In this document: positions 51,773-60,137 of the stretch, piece after piece
Layout: each line of letters starts with the position of its first letter
Numbering within the stretch: the stretch's first letter is position 1
From: an uncultured Litoreibacter sp.
GTDB taxonomy: Bacteria > Pseudomonadota > Alphaproteobacteria > Rhodobacterales > Rhodobacteraceae
NCBI GenBank assembly: GCA_947494435.1
Contig: CANLUY010000001.1
Location: forward strand, 1,416,001 to 1,480,000
Reading direction: 5' to 3'
Length of the DNA stretch: 64,000 bases
The notes under the pieces: model-generated
Told to the model about the DNA's origin: nothing
What the model saw: the letters and a program-made list of their open reading frames with translations, nothing else
Database searches by the model: none
Program-made: the position numbers and the translations under genes

Positions 51773-54565
51773 TCAGAAGTGAACCGACAACGCGTCGATT
51801 GGCGTCTTTTGTGGGGGCGCGAATTTTGTCAGATCAATCCCCTCAACTGCGGTTTTGTATTCTTCAATAGTCGGTGTGCGGCCGAGAATAGCGGACAGAA
51901 CAACCACAGGTGTTGAGGCAAGAAGGGATTCCCCTGTCTTGTCTGCGGCATCTTCCACGACACGGCCTTTGAATAAACGCGTTGAAGTGGCGAGAACCGT
52001 GTCGCCTTTGGCGGCTTTTTCTTGGTTGCCCATACACAGGTTACAGCCCGGGCGCTCAAGGTAGAGGATGTTCTCGTAGTCTTCGCGCGCTGTGTTTTTG
52101 GGCGCGCTGTCGTCGAACTCGAAGCCGGAGTATTTCTGGAGAACAGCCCAGTCGCCTTCTTCCTTCAACTCATCAATGATGTTGTAGGTCGGCGCCGCGA
52201 GCACCAGAGGTGCTTTAAACTCCACCTTGCCTTCGGCTTTCTCAAGATTGCGCAACATCTGAGCAACAATCTTTACGTCTCCCTTGTGCACCATGCAGGA
52301 GCCAACAAAGCCAAGATCAACTTTCTTCTCCGCCTTGTAGAAAGAGATCGGTCTGATCGTGTCATGGGTATACCGTTTGGAGACATCGATATTGGCGACG
52401 TCCGGATCCGCGATCATCGGCTCGTTGATCTCGTCCAGATCAACGACGACTTCTGCAAAGTACTTGGCATTGTTATCTGGTTTCAGAGCTGGCTTCTCTC
52501 CAGACTTGATTTCCGCGATGCGCTTGTCCGCGATATCAATCAGGCCTTGGAGCATCTTGTTGTCGTTCTCCATGCCCTTTTCGATCATGATCTTGATGCG
52601 GTGTTTTGCGATTTCGAGCGATTCAATCAGCGTGTTGTCTTCGGAGATACAGATCGAGGCTTTCGCTTTCATCTCAGCTGTCCAGTCGGTGAAGGTGAAG
52701 GCTTGATCGGCAAGAAGCGTGCCGATGTGCACCTCGATGATACGGCCTTGGAAGACGTTGTCACCAAACTGCTTGAGCATTTGGGATTGCGTGGCGTGGA
52801 CGACGTCACGGAAATCCATGTGGTCGGCCATTTTGCCTTTGAACGTGACTTTGACGGATTCTGGGATAGGCATTGATGCCTCTCCGGTGGCAAGGGCAAG
52901 CGCCACGGTGCCGGAATCTGCGCCAAAGGCCACACCCTTGGACATGCGTGTGTGACTGTCCCCGCCAATAATGATCGCCCAGTCATCCACTGTGATGTCG
53001 TTGAGGACTTTGTGGATAACGTCCGTCATTGAGTGATAAATGCCCTTCGGGTCACGCGCAGTTACGAGGCCGAACTTGTGCATGAACTTCATCAGCTTTG
53101 GCGTGTTTTCCTGAGCTTTGATGTCCCAAACGGATGCCGTGTGACAGCCTGATTGATAGGCGCCGTCAACGGTTGGTGCGAGCACAGTCGCTGCCATTGC
53201 TTCAAGCTCTTGGCTGGTCATAAGGCCGGTCGTGTCTTGAGAACCTACGATGTTGACCTTGACCCGAACGTCAGAGCCCGCGTGCAGCACTGCCCCTTCA
53301 CTGACGCCGAGGGCGTTCTTGTTAAATATCTTCTCAACCGCAGTCAGGCCTTGGCCTTCATGGGAAATTTCTTTGGCCGGTGCAAAGGCGGATTTCAGCT
53401 CCAGTCCTAATGTCTCGCACGCGAAGCTTTGAAGTTTCTTGCCAAAGACGATCGCATAAGACCCACCAGCCTTCATGAACTCGGTTTTCTGCGGCGTGAA
53501 CGCCGAAGAGACATCGACGAGTTCTTCATCACCGGTTTCATTGTAAAGCTTCTTATCTTTGGTGTTGATCGTCAGAACGGTGCCTGTCGCGACAGAGTAT
53601 TTTTGCTCAAGGATCGGATTGTCGTCGTTATTGAGGATGGGGTTCCCATCTTCATCGAGTTTCTTAACCCAGTTTTTCAGGTCAAGACCGATGCCACCTG
53701 TCACGCCAACGGTCGTTAGGAAGATCGGTGAGATACCATTTGTTCCGGCCACAACCGGCGCGAAATTCACAAATGGCACATAGGGGCTTGCTTGCTTGCC
53801 TGTCCAAAGCGCGACGTTGTTGACGCCCGACATCCGGGACGACCCCACGCCCATGGTGCCCTTTTCTGCGATCAGCATGACGCGTTTGTCTGGATGTTGT
53901 GCCTGCAGCTCTTGGATTTCCGCCTGTGCCTCAGGGGTAATCATGCACTTGCCGTGCAACTCGCGATCAGAGCGAGAGTGCGCCTGATTGCCGGGGGAGA
54001 GCAGGTCAGTGGAGATGTCACCTTCAGCCGCGATATAGGTGACGACTTTGATTTCCTCATCGATCTCAGGGAGCTTGGTGAAGAACTCAGCCTTGGCGTA
54101 GCTTTCGAGGATGCCTGTCGCGATAGGGCTCCCAGCAGCATGGGCATCCTTGAGGCGCTTTGTATCGGCATCGTAAAGGAAGACTTGGGTTTTCAGAATT
54201 TCGGCAGCGCCCTCAGCAATGCTCGCGTCTTCGCCCAGTGCAAGATCAAGTAGGACCTCGACCGAGGGACCACCTTTCATGTGGGACAACAGCTCGAACG
54301 CAAACGCTGATGTGATTTCGGGAACATCGTGTTGCCCAAGGATGATCTCTTTTAGAAACTGAGCCTTGTCGCCTGCAGCGCTGGTTGTGCCAGGTAGCGT
54401 ATTGTAGATGAAAAAGTTCAGCGAGTCTGCCCGATGTGCGTTGTCTGCATCTTTGATCTGAGCGATGATTTCGCGCGTGAGAGCACCGTCTTCAATCGGC
54501 TTGGGGTTCAAGCCTTGCTCTTTGCGGGCTTCGATTTCGGTGAGGTAGTCGCTGTACAAACTCAT
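51773..54565 (-). CDS. acnB: aconitate hydratase B
   Basis: 930 aa. AcnB isomerises citrate and isocitrate in the TCA cycle and can also act as 2-methylisocitrate dehydratase. The layout is AcnB-type: N-terminal HEAT-like domain (MSLYSDYLTEIEARKEQGLNP), swivel domain (about 175-390), then the iron-sulfur catalytic domains. The [4Fe-4S] ligands are the Cys in FVGSCMVHKGD and the CNLC pair in ERPGCNLCMGN. An upstream GTATAC pair (54643-54658) may be its operator. Confidence 0.96.
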   Translation of the reverse strand: MSLYSDYLTEIEARKEQGLNPKPIEDGALTREIIAQIKDADNAHRADSLNFFIYNTLPGTTSAAGDKAQFLKEIILGQHDVPEITSAFAFELLSHMKGGPSVEVLLDLALGEDASIAEGAAEILKTQVFLYDADTKRLKDAHAAGSPIATGILESYAKAEFFTKLPEIDEEIKVVTYIAAEGDISTDLLSPGNQAHSRSDRELHGKCMITPEAQAEIQELQAQHPDKRVMLIAEKGTMGVGSSRMSGVNNVALWTGKQASPYVPFVNFAPVVAGTNGISPIFLTTVGVTGGIGLDLKNWVKKLDEDGNPILNNDDNPILEQKYSVATGTVLTINTKDKKLYNETGDEELVDVSSAFTPQKTEFMKAGGSYAIVFGKKLQSFACETLGLELKSAFAPAKEISHEGQGLTAVEKIFNKNALGVSEGAVLHAGSDVRVKVNIVGSQDTTGLMTSQELEAMAATVLAPTVDGAYQSGCHTASVWDIKAQENTPKLMKFMHKFGLVTARDPKGIYHSMTDVIHKVLNDITVDDWAIIIGGDSHTRMSKGVAFGADSGTVALALATGEASMPIPESVKVTFKGKMADHMDFRDVVHATQSQMLKQFGDNVFQGRIIEVHIGTLLADQAFTFTDWTAEMKAKASICISEDNTLIESLEIAKHRIKIMIEKGMENDNKMLQGLIDIADKRIAEIKSGEKPALKPDNNAKYFAEVVVDLDEINEPMIADPDVANIDVSKRYTHDTIRPISFYKAEKKVDLGFVGSCMVHKGDVKIVAQMLRNLEKAEGKVEFKAPLVLAAPTYNIIDELKEEGDWAVLQKYSGFEFDDSAPKNTAREDYENILYLERPGCNLCMGNQEKAAKGDTVLATSTRLFKGRVVEDAADKTGESLLASTPVVVLSAILGRTPTIEEYKTAVEGIDLTKFAPPQKTPIDALSVHF

Positions 54566-54642
54566 GGCTGTCTCGTTTTCTAGCTATTTTTGTGGTTTTG
54601 ACATGCGGATAAATTACGAAATTTCATCCGGTCTGATTATTT

Positions 54643-54658
54643 GTATACAGCGGTATAC
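54643..54658. promoter_or_regulatory. putative operator upstream of acnB (GTATAC pair)
   Basis: GTATAC at 54643-54648 and again at 54653-54658, four bases apart; each hexamer is itself palindromic. Flanks give TTGTATACA and GGTATACCA, close to the T-GT-N3-AC-A pattern bound by FadR-type GntR regulators. It is about 80 bp upstream of the acnB ATG (54565), in a 239-bp spacer that is otherwise AT-rich. Regulator identity is not proven. Confidence 0.4.
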
Positions 54659-54742
54659 CATGCGCTTTGAATTGGCAAGTGCGACCGTTTCGCGATGGGC
54701 CGGTTTAAGTAAGTTATAGGCAGACTCCTTTGACACCTGACA

Positions 54743-54774
54743 AAAACAAACCCCCGAAGCTTGCGCTGCGGGGG
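54743..54774 (-). terminator. intrinsic terminator of rpsU
   Basis: Read on the minus strand, CCCCCG (54774-54769) pairs with CGGGGG (54756-54751), with an inner 3-bp AGC/GCT stem, and is followed by TTTGTTTTTG (54750-54741). It begins 30 bp after the rpsU stop. The GC-rich stem with a T-rich tail is convincing. Confidence 0.88.
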
Positions 54775-54804
54775 TCGTTTTCTTCATCGCAATGAAGTCC
54801 GGGA

Positions 54805-55011
54805 TTACATCCCGCCTTCGCGTTGGGCTTTTTTACGAGCCAACTTGCGGGCGCGGCGGATGGCTTCGGCCTTCTCGCGTGCTTTCTTCTCAGACGGCTT
54901 TTCGAAATGTTGCTTCAGCTTCATTTCACGAAAAACGCCTTCACGCTGAAGTTTCTTCTTCAGAGCGCGGAGTGCCTGATCGACATTGTTGTCGCGAACG
55001 CTTACCTGCAT
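54805..55011 (-). CDS. rpsU: 30S ribosomal protein S21
   Basis: 68 aa, highly basic. Sequence blocks [40 protein letters not shown] and the Arg/Lys-rich helical tail are typical of alphaproteobacterial bS21. The protein sits near the anti-Shine-Dalgarno end of 16S rRNA and aids initiation. A strong terminator follows on the minus strand. Confidence 0.97.
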   Translation of the reverse strand: MQVSVRDNNVDQALRALKKKLQREGVFREMKLKQHFEKPSEKKAREKAEAIRRARKLARKKAQREGGM

Positions 55012-55117
55012 GTGGTGTCACCACCTTCCTAAGTTAGAGTTTGCAAGAATTTGCAGGAAGTGGCCCTATAGCAAAGCCGTTCTATCTTGTCCACCAAGGA
55101 TGATAAGGAGACCTGAC

Positions 55118-55813
55118 ATGTCTGAAGAGATCAAAGCCCGCCTTTTGGATGCAGCTCTGGATCATGTTGTGTTCGACGGATGGTCGGATGACGCATTTGA
55201 CTCGGCGGTGCGCGATGTCGCGGTCGACCCAGCCGTTGCGTCGAGTTTGTATCCGCGCAAAGGGTTTGATCTGGCGGTTGCGTTTCACAAGCGTGGTGAT
55301 GCCGAGATGATCGACCGCCTGAACGCCGCAAATTTGATGACCATGCGTTTTCGCGACCGTGTGGCTGCCGGCGTGAAATATCGCCTTGAAGTCGCTGCTG
55401 ACCATAAAGAAGCTGTGCGTCGTGGGAGTGCACTGTTCTCGTTGCCTCAAAATGCCGCCATGGGGGCGAAACTCGTATGGGGGACGGCTGACGCGATTTG
55501 GACGACCCTTGGCGATAGCTCTGAAGACGTGAATTGGTACACGAAGCGAGCAACTCTGTCGGCGGTGTATGGCTCTGTGGTTTTGTTCTGGCTTGGAGAT
55601 ACGAGTGAAGATCACGAGGCGACTTGGGCGTTTCTGGACCGGCGGATCGACAACGTAATGCAATTTGAAAAGTTCAAAGCGCAAGTGAATGACAACCCGA
55701 TGGCGCAAAAATTACTGGCAGGTCCAAATTGGTTTCTGTCAAAAATTCGCGCACCGTCCCGTATGCCTGATCCAAATTTGCCCGGCTTCATGAGCACCAG
55801 ATCACCAAAGTAA
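55118..55813 (+). CDS. COQ9 family ubiquinone-biosynthesis protein
   Basis: 231 aa from the ATG at 55118, behind AAGGAG; an open frame reaching 54986 overlaps rpsU and is spurious. Homology to the COQ9 fold is seen from LLDAALDHVVFDGWSDDAFDSAVRD, FHKRGDAEMIDRL and the C-terminal region ATLSAVYGSVVLFWLGDTSEDHEATWAFLDRRID (about 157-190), the lipid-binding helix region. COQ9 presents ubiquinone intermediates to COQ7. With ubiA in this window, it is a second ubiquinone gene. Confidence 0.93.
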   Translation: MSEEIKARLLDAALDHVVFDGWSDDAFDSAVRDVAVDPAVASSLYPRKGFDLAVAFHKRGDAEMIDRLNAANLMTMRFRDRVAAGVKYRLEVAADHKEAVRRGSALFSLPQNAAMGAKLVWGTADAIWTTLGDSSEDVNWYTKRATLSAVYGSVVLFWLGDTSEDHEATWAFLDRRIDNVMQFEKFKAQVNDNPMAQKLLAGPNWFLSKIRAPSRMPDPNLPGFMSTRSPK

Positions 55814-55823
55814 GGCTTGAGAT

Positions 55824-56813
55824 ATGACACTCCCGACGACGATGCGCGCTGTGAAGATTTCTGAACCGGGCGGCCCAAACGTGCTGACCCCGACAACAGA
55901 AGCTGTTCCAACTGCCGCGGCGGGAGAAGTGGTGATTAAGTTGGCCTATGCCGGCGTCAATCGCCCGGACGCTTTGCAACGCGCAGGGGCATATGATCCG
56001 CCACCCGGCGCGTCGCCACTTCCAGGCCTTGAAGGGGCCGGTGAGATTGCTGCAATCGGACCGGGTGTGTCCGGCATCGCTGTCGGTGACGCCGTGTGTG
56101 CTTTGCTGCCGGGCGGTGGGTACGCGGAATACGTTGCCACGCCAGCGGCTCATTGCTTGCCGATCCCAAACGGTTTGAGCATGGCGGAGGCGGCGGCACT
56201 GCCTGAAACCTTCTTTACGGTCTGGTCCAATGTATTTATGCGAGGCGGCCTAAAGGCAGGCGAGCGGTTTTTGGTCCATGGTGGATCCTCAGGTATTGGC
56301 ACAACAGCGATACAGCTTGCCAACGCATTTGGCGCGCGCGTGTTCGCAACGGCTGGGTCTGACGACAAGTGTTCAGCTTGTTCTAAATTGGGCGCAGAGG
56401 TTGCGATTAATTATCGCGACGCCGATTTTGTGGATGTCTTGAAGAAAGAAGGCGGCGCAGATCTGATCCTTGATATGGTCGGAGGGGATTATATCCCACG
56501 GAATGTTAAAGCTCTGGCGATGGATGGTCGTCTGGTACAGATCGCGTTCTTGCAAGGACCGAAGGTGGAATTGAATTTCGCCTTTGTGATGACGCGCAGA
56601 TTGACGATTACCGGTTCAACATTGCGCCCGCAAAGTGATCTCGCCAAAGCCCGCATTGCCGATGCGTTGCACACCGAAGTCTGGCCTTTGATCGAGGCGG
56701 GCAAAGTACGCCCTGTGATGGATTCCGAGTTTGCCTTAGAGGATGCGGCCAAAGCACATGCGCATATGGAAAGCTCGTCCCATATCGGCAAGATCGTCCT
56801 GAAAGTCAGCTAA
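55824..56813 (+). CDS. NAD(P)H-quinone oxidoreductase, zinc-free MDR family (PIG3-like)
   Basis: 329 aa. The GroES-like N-terminal domain has VKLAYAGVNRPDALQRAGAY (VIKLAYAGVNRPD) and GLEGAGEIAAIGPGVSG; the Rossmann domain has FLVHGGSSGIGTTAIQLANA (about 152-171). Structural-zinc cysteines are absent, consistent with quinone oxidoreductases of the zeta-crystallin/PIG3 group. The 'TLRPQSDLAKARIADAL' block is typical of the PIG3 type. It starts 10 bp after the COQ9 gene, so likely the same operon. Confidence 0.92.
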   Translation: MTLPTTMRAVKISEPGGPNVLTPTTEAVPTAAAGEVVIKLAYAGVNRPDALQRAGAYDPPPGASPLPGLEGAGEIAAIGPGVSGIAVGDAVCALLPGGGYAEYVATPAAHCLPIPNGLSMAEAAALPETFFTVWSNVFMRGGLKAGERFLVHGGSSGIGTTAIQLANAFGARVFATAGSDDKCSACSKLGAEVAINYRDADFVDVLKKEGGADLILDMVGGDYIPRNVKALAMDGRLVQIAFLQGPKVELNFAFVMTRRLTITGSTLRPQSDLAKARIADALHTEVWPLIEAGKVRPVMDSEFALEDAAKAHAHMESSSHIGKIVLKVS

Positions 56814-56867
56814 CGCTAAGACGGCGCCCTCAATTGGCGCTGCTTTGAATTCGGTAAAGGCCTACGC

Positions 56868-57479
56868 TCAGGATTTCTTGCGTAGTTTCCGCATTGCGCC
56901 CAGACCACCAATGCCTCCGAGCAGCAACAGCGCGGATGCTGGCAGCGGGACAGGGGCGATCTCGAGCCCGACCCTAAGGTCAACGCCGAAACATGTCATA
57001 CCGCACTGGCCCCAATCGTGATCACCCCAAAGGCTCAAGAAAGTGAAGTCCGAGTTTGCGCCATTTGCCGGGCCAGATTGCAAGCCGTCGCTAAAGTCTA
57101 TTCTGAATGTGCCATCGACCATCGCGTTGGTGAAGGTCATGTCGATGTAGCCACCGACAGCGTTGTTGTCGCCGAAGTTTGCTCCGGGCTTTAACTCCAG
57201 AATACCCGAACCTGCGACATAGCCGTCGCCATCAGCCAACCCGAAGTTAAGTACGATTTCGCCAGTGTTTGTGTTCCAGAAGCTCGCCGCATCCAATTCG
57301 GATGCGTCCGGATCCTCCAGCATGTCGCCGCTCATACGACTATTGAATTGATCGTGGAATAGGCTGAACCCGAAACCGGGGACTGTCCCATCTTCAATGC
57401 TTGTGATGTTGTAAACCGCAGCGGATGTTGGTGCGGCCGTTGCCACCACGACGGCGAGGCTCAAAGCCAAATTTTTCAT
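56868..57479 (-). CDS. VPLPA-CTERM sorted exoprotein
   Basis: 203 aa from the ATG at 57479, which opens directly onto a signal peptide (MKNLALSLAVVVATAAPTSA). The frame extends to 57602 but the extra residues bury the signal. The body is beta-rich, Asp/Gly/Asn-rich and Cys-poor. The C-terminus is a complete sorting tail: VPLPASALLLLGGIGGLG followed by AMRKLRKKS. VPLPA-CTERM proteins are processed by a dedicated exosortase-type enzyme and attached to the surface or matrix; that enzyme is not in the window. Confidence 0.88.
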   Translation of the reverse strand: MKNLALSLAVVVATAAPTSAAVYNITSIEDGTVPGFGFSLFHDQFNSRMSGDMLEDPDASELDAASFWNTNTGEIVLNFGLADGDGYVAGSGILELKPGANFGDNNAVGGYIDMTFTNAMVDGTFRIDFSDGLQSGPANGANSDFTFLSLWGDHDWGQCGMTCFGVDLRVGLEIAPVPLPASALLLLGGIGGLGAMRKLRKKS

Positions 57480-57570
57480 ACCCGTTTCCTCATTACACAC
57501 CGCACACGCGGCATACCCTAACGAGCAGCTAACATACATTTGGTATTCACTTACGGGGAAATTCGCGTTG

Positions 57571-57601
57571 TTGACGCCACGTTGCCCGATTTTTGACGCC
57601 A
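57571..57601. repeat. direct repeat TTGACGCCA upstream of the VPLPA gene
   Basis: TTGACGCCA at 57571-57579 and 57593-57601, exactly 22 bp apart (about two helical turns), 92-122 bp upstream of the start of the VPLPA-CTERM gene. On the minus strand this is TGGCGTCAA twice. The spacing suggests side-by-side binding of a regulator. The rest of the 235-bp spacer shows nothing I can assign. Confidence 0.45.
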
Positions 57602-57714
57602 ATATGCCTCAATTGGGGTGCTCTGACGCGAGAGGTTTACGTGCAAAACTTGAGGGGCATATCACGATGCCGTCTAACGACTCTGAGTATGTCAAGCTGA
57701 AGCACCAAGAAATC

Positions 57715-58344
57715 CTAGCGAATAGGTGCAAAATAGGCGTTTGACATATCACAATCTCGGATGACATCAGCACCACAAGCGCGAGGTTCGAGGGTCTTGG
57801 TCAGGCAAATTCGGGCTTCTTGGATGTGACCTTGCTTGCAGGTGATCGTGAGGCCGTCAGCCTCCAACTCCGGGTTGTCTTGAAGAAACGCTTCCTCAAC
57901 CACTGAGGCAGGAAGCGTGATCTCTTTCGTCAGTTTCCGAAAGACCGCAGGGCGTGTGATTTTCTCGTAGGCTTCGCGCGACAAGGCGAAATAGTCTTGT
58001 GAAGATAGGCCAGAGCACCGCCCATGCTTTTTCCATTGATGCCAAGCCAGTCCACCGGATCCCATAATATCCTCCATGGCCTTTGTTTCGGACCGCGAGG
58101 GCGCGCGTGAAGCGCTGTTGCAATAGGACGGCCACCCGCGCTCAAATTGCGGCCAGAGCCCATGCATGATCCATCCATGATCGTGTCGTGGGTCGCATTG
58201 ATCTGAATTGCGGGCATTGCCTTCCAAGGCACACCAGTTGGGCGACCAGCTCAGGGCGAGAACATAATAGTCAAACTCGCCTGCTTTTTCACCATCGGCC
58301 CATGCTGTTGTGACCATCGCCATCCACATCAAAATCGCTCTCAT
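57715..58344 (-). CDS. ribonuclease T2 family endoribonuclease
   Basis: 209 aa. A signal peptide (MRAILMWMAMVTTAWA) leads to a secreted or periplasmic RNase T2. Both active-site blocks are intact: CAS I WIMHGLWPQ (His61) and CAS II WHQWKKHGRC (His102, His107). Paired cysteines at 38, 50, 75 and 110 fit the usual disulfides. The enzyme should degrade external RNA, giving nucleotides for phosphate and nitrogen. Confidence 0.95.
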   Translation of the reverse strand: MRAILMWMAMVTTAWADGEKAGEFDYYVLALSWSPNWCALEGNARNSDQCDPRHDHGWIMHGLWPQFERGWPSYCNSASRAPSRSETKAMEDIMGSGGLAWHQWKKHGRCSGLSSQDYFALSREAYEKITRPAVFRKLTKEITLPASVVEEAFLQDNPELEADGLTITCKQGHIQEARICLTKTLEPRACGADVIRDCDMSNAYFAPIR

Positions 58345-58470
58345 TTACTCTTCCCCTTTTGCACAAGCGCGCTTATACACGCGTCAAGTTCCCCAACACT
58401 ACGAACTTGTTCCGAAAGGGACAGCCCCTAATCCGGGCGGCGGGGAAAGTGTATCTAAAGGAGAAATCTG

Positions 58471-59235
58471 ATGGCTCTACCAATTATGGCGAAAGCGACT
58501 GCCGTTTGGCTGGTCGACAATACAACACTGACCTTCAAGCAGATCGCTGATTTCTGCGGTTTACACGAGCTGGAAGTCCAAGGCATTGCTGATGGCGACG
58601 TGGCGGCCGGTGTCAAAGGCTTTGACCCGATTGCCAATAACCAGCTGACACAAGAAGAGATTGACAAAGGCATTGAGGACCGCCGTCACAAGCTGAAACT
58701 TAAGCATAACGCTGCCGCTGTCGGTGAAGAGAAACGCCGCGGCCCGCGCTACACACCGTTGTCTAAACGTCAGGATCGCCCCGCGTCGATTTTGTGGTTG
58801 GTGAAATTCCACCCAGAGCTGTCAGATGGCCAGATTTCCAAGCTGGTTGGCACAACAAAGCCCACCATCAATGCGATCCGCGAGCGGACCCATTGGAACA
58901 TTCAGAACATTCAGCCAATCGATCCGGTTGCTCTGGGGCTTTGTAAACAATCCGAGTTGGATGCCGCCGTTCAGAAAGCCAATGCCAAGAAGGCGAAAGA
59001 AGGCGAGACAATGAGCGATGACGAGCGTCGCAAGCTTGTCTCTACGGAGCTGTCTTTGGGGACCGAGCCAGAACCCGCGTTGCCTACAGCGATTGCCGGT
59101 CTGGAAAGCTTCACTTTGGCTGATGGACCTGACGGTGACGACGAAGAGGCGGATGACAACCTATTGGTTGACGCAGATTCTTTGTTCAACTTGCCTGATT
59201 CCGAAGACCAGCCGGATGTCGAAGACGACAAATAA
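58471..59235 (+). CDS. trcR: cell-cycle transcriptional regulator TrcR (DUF1013)
   Basis: 254 aa. DUF1013/TrcR: LPIMAKATAVWLVDNTTLTFKQIADFCGLHELEVQGIADGD at the start (first 43 residues; helix-turn-helix-like), then HPELSDGQISKLVGTTKPTINAIRERTHWN (about 111-140), a second helix-turn-helix-like unit. TrcR is reported as a transcription-associated, essential regulator in alphaproteobacteria related to CtrA-type cell-cycle control. The last 45 residues are strongly acidic. An AAAGGAG ribosome site precedes the ATG. A terminator follows, reaching the end of the next convergent gene. Confidence 0.93.
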   Translation: MALPIMAKATAVWLVDNTTLTFKQIADFCGLHELEVQGIADGDVAAGVKGFDPIANNQLTQEEIDKGIEDRRHKLKLKHNAAAVGEEKRRGPRYTPLSKRQDRPASILWLVKFHPELSDGQISKLVGTTKPTINAIRERTHWNIQNIQPIDPVALGLCKQSELDAAVQKANAKKAKEGETMSDDERRKLVSTELSLGTEPEPALPTAIAGLESFTLADGPDGDDEEADDNLLVDADSLFNLPDSEDQPDVEDDK

Positions 59236-59257
59236 TCTGGTACATGATCGTATTAGA

Positions 59258-59287
59258 GCCGCTGGTTGTCTGACCGGCGGCTTTTTT
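59258..59287 (+). terminator. intrinsic terminator of trcR
   Basis: GCCGCTGG (59258-59265) pairs with CCGGCGGC (59274-59281) with one T-G wobble, followed by six T residues (59282-59287). The T-run overlaps the stop end of the convergent SDR gene. Confidence 0.9.
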
Positions 59288-60092
59288 AATGCGCGGCGGT
59301 TTCCACCGGATCCAGCAAGGTACGCCCACCATCAATCGTAATGATCTGACCGGTTATAAATCCAGCAGCGTCGGAGGATAGAAATTGAGCGGCTTCGGCG
59401 ATTTCCATCGGACTGCCGATCCGCGCCAAAGGCGTGTGTTTTGTAATATCCTCGCGCAGACCTGTTGTATCTTTGAGGGACTGCTTCAGGCTTGCCGACA
59501 TGACGGAGCCAAATCCAATCGCATTGACGCGGATATGTTCGGGCGCCATGGCGAGTGCAAACGTGCGGGTCATCTGATCCATCGCCGCATTTGCGATCGA
59601 GAATCCCATCAAGCCGGGCCGCGACCGCAAGCTGGCAATTGAGGATAAATTGACGATAGAGCCTGCAATTTCGCCAGGTTCGTTGTCCGCGGCCTGCTCG
59701 ATCATCTTTTTCGCGACTTGCTGGCTAAGCCTGAGGCTGGACAACAGGTTTTGCTGTAACATCACATCGACACTATCGTCATCCACATCGAAAGCGTTTG
59801 TCGTCAGAACCTGACGTGACGCGTTGATCAGGATGTCGATCCGGTCGAACGCATCGACAGTGGCGTTGATCAGGTTTGAGTGGCTAAGTTTCTCACGCAG
59901 ATCACAGGCAAAAATGCGTGCCGCGCCTTCTTCATTTTCCTGATCGCCGATTTCAGCGCGCAAAGAATCTTCTTCGCGGTCGGCCATCATGACGTTCGCG
60001 CCTTGGGAAATGAAATGTCGGGCGATCGCAAGTCCGACACCATTTGCGGCGCCCGTCACGATTGCGGATTTGCCAGCGATTGAGAAAGACAT
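59286..60092 (-). CDS. SDR-family protein lacking the catalytic Tyr and Lys
   Basis: 268 aa short-chain dehydrogenase fold. The cofactor motif TGAANGVG (13-20), the NAS triad remnant and the SIVNLSS strand are present, as is the terminal ITGQIITIDGG. At the YxxxK active site, however, the residues are Phe164 and Asn168 (GLMGFSIANAAMDQM). Ser150/151 is retained. Without Tyr and Lys the standard hydride-transfer chemistry should not work. It may be a binding or regulatory protein, or use another mechanism. The rest of the frame is intact, so it does not look like a decaying pseudogene. Confidence 0.85.
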   Translation of the reverse strand: MSFSIAGKSAIVTGAANGVGLAIARHFISQGANVMMADREEDSLRAEIGDQENEEGAARIFACDLREKLSHSNLINATVDAFDRIDILINASRQVLTTNAFDVDDDSVDVMLQQNLLSSLRLSQQVAKKMIEQAADNEPGEIAGSIVNLSSIASLRSRPGLMGFSIANAAMDQMTRTFALAMAPEHIRVNAIGFGSVMSASLKQSLKDTTGLREDITKHTPLARIGSPMEIAEAAQFLSSDAAGFITGQIITIDGGRTLLDPVETAAH

Positions 60093-60137
60093 GACTCATA
60101 TCTCCGAATTTGCGTTTGTGCAGGTTAGGGCAAGCGC

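Noticed and set aside
52022-52876. 284-aa frame antisense to acnB, plus a similar one in uvrC (24593-25390)
   Set aside because: Both mirror conserved genes in the complementary frame, and the translations show no recognisable domain.
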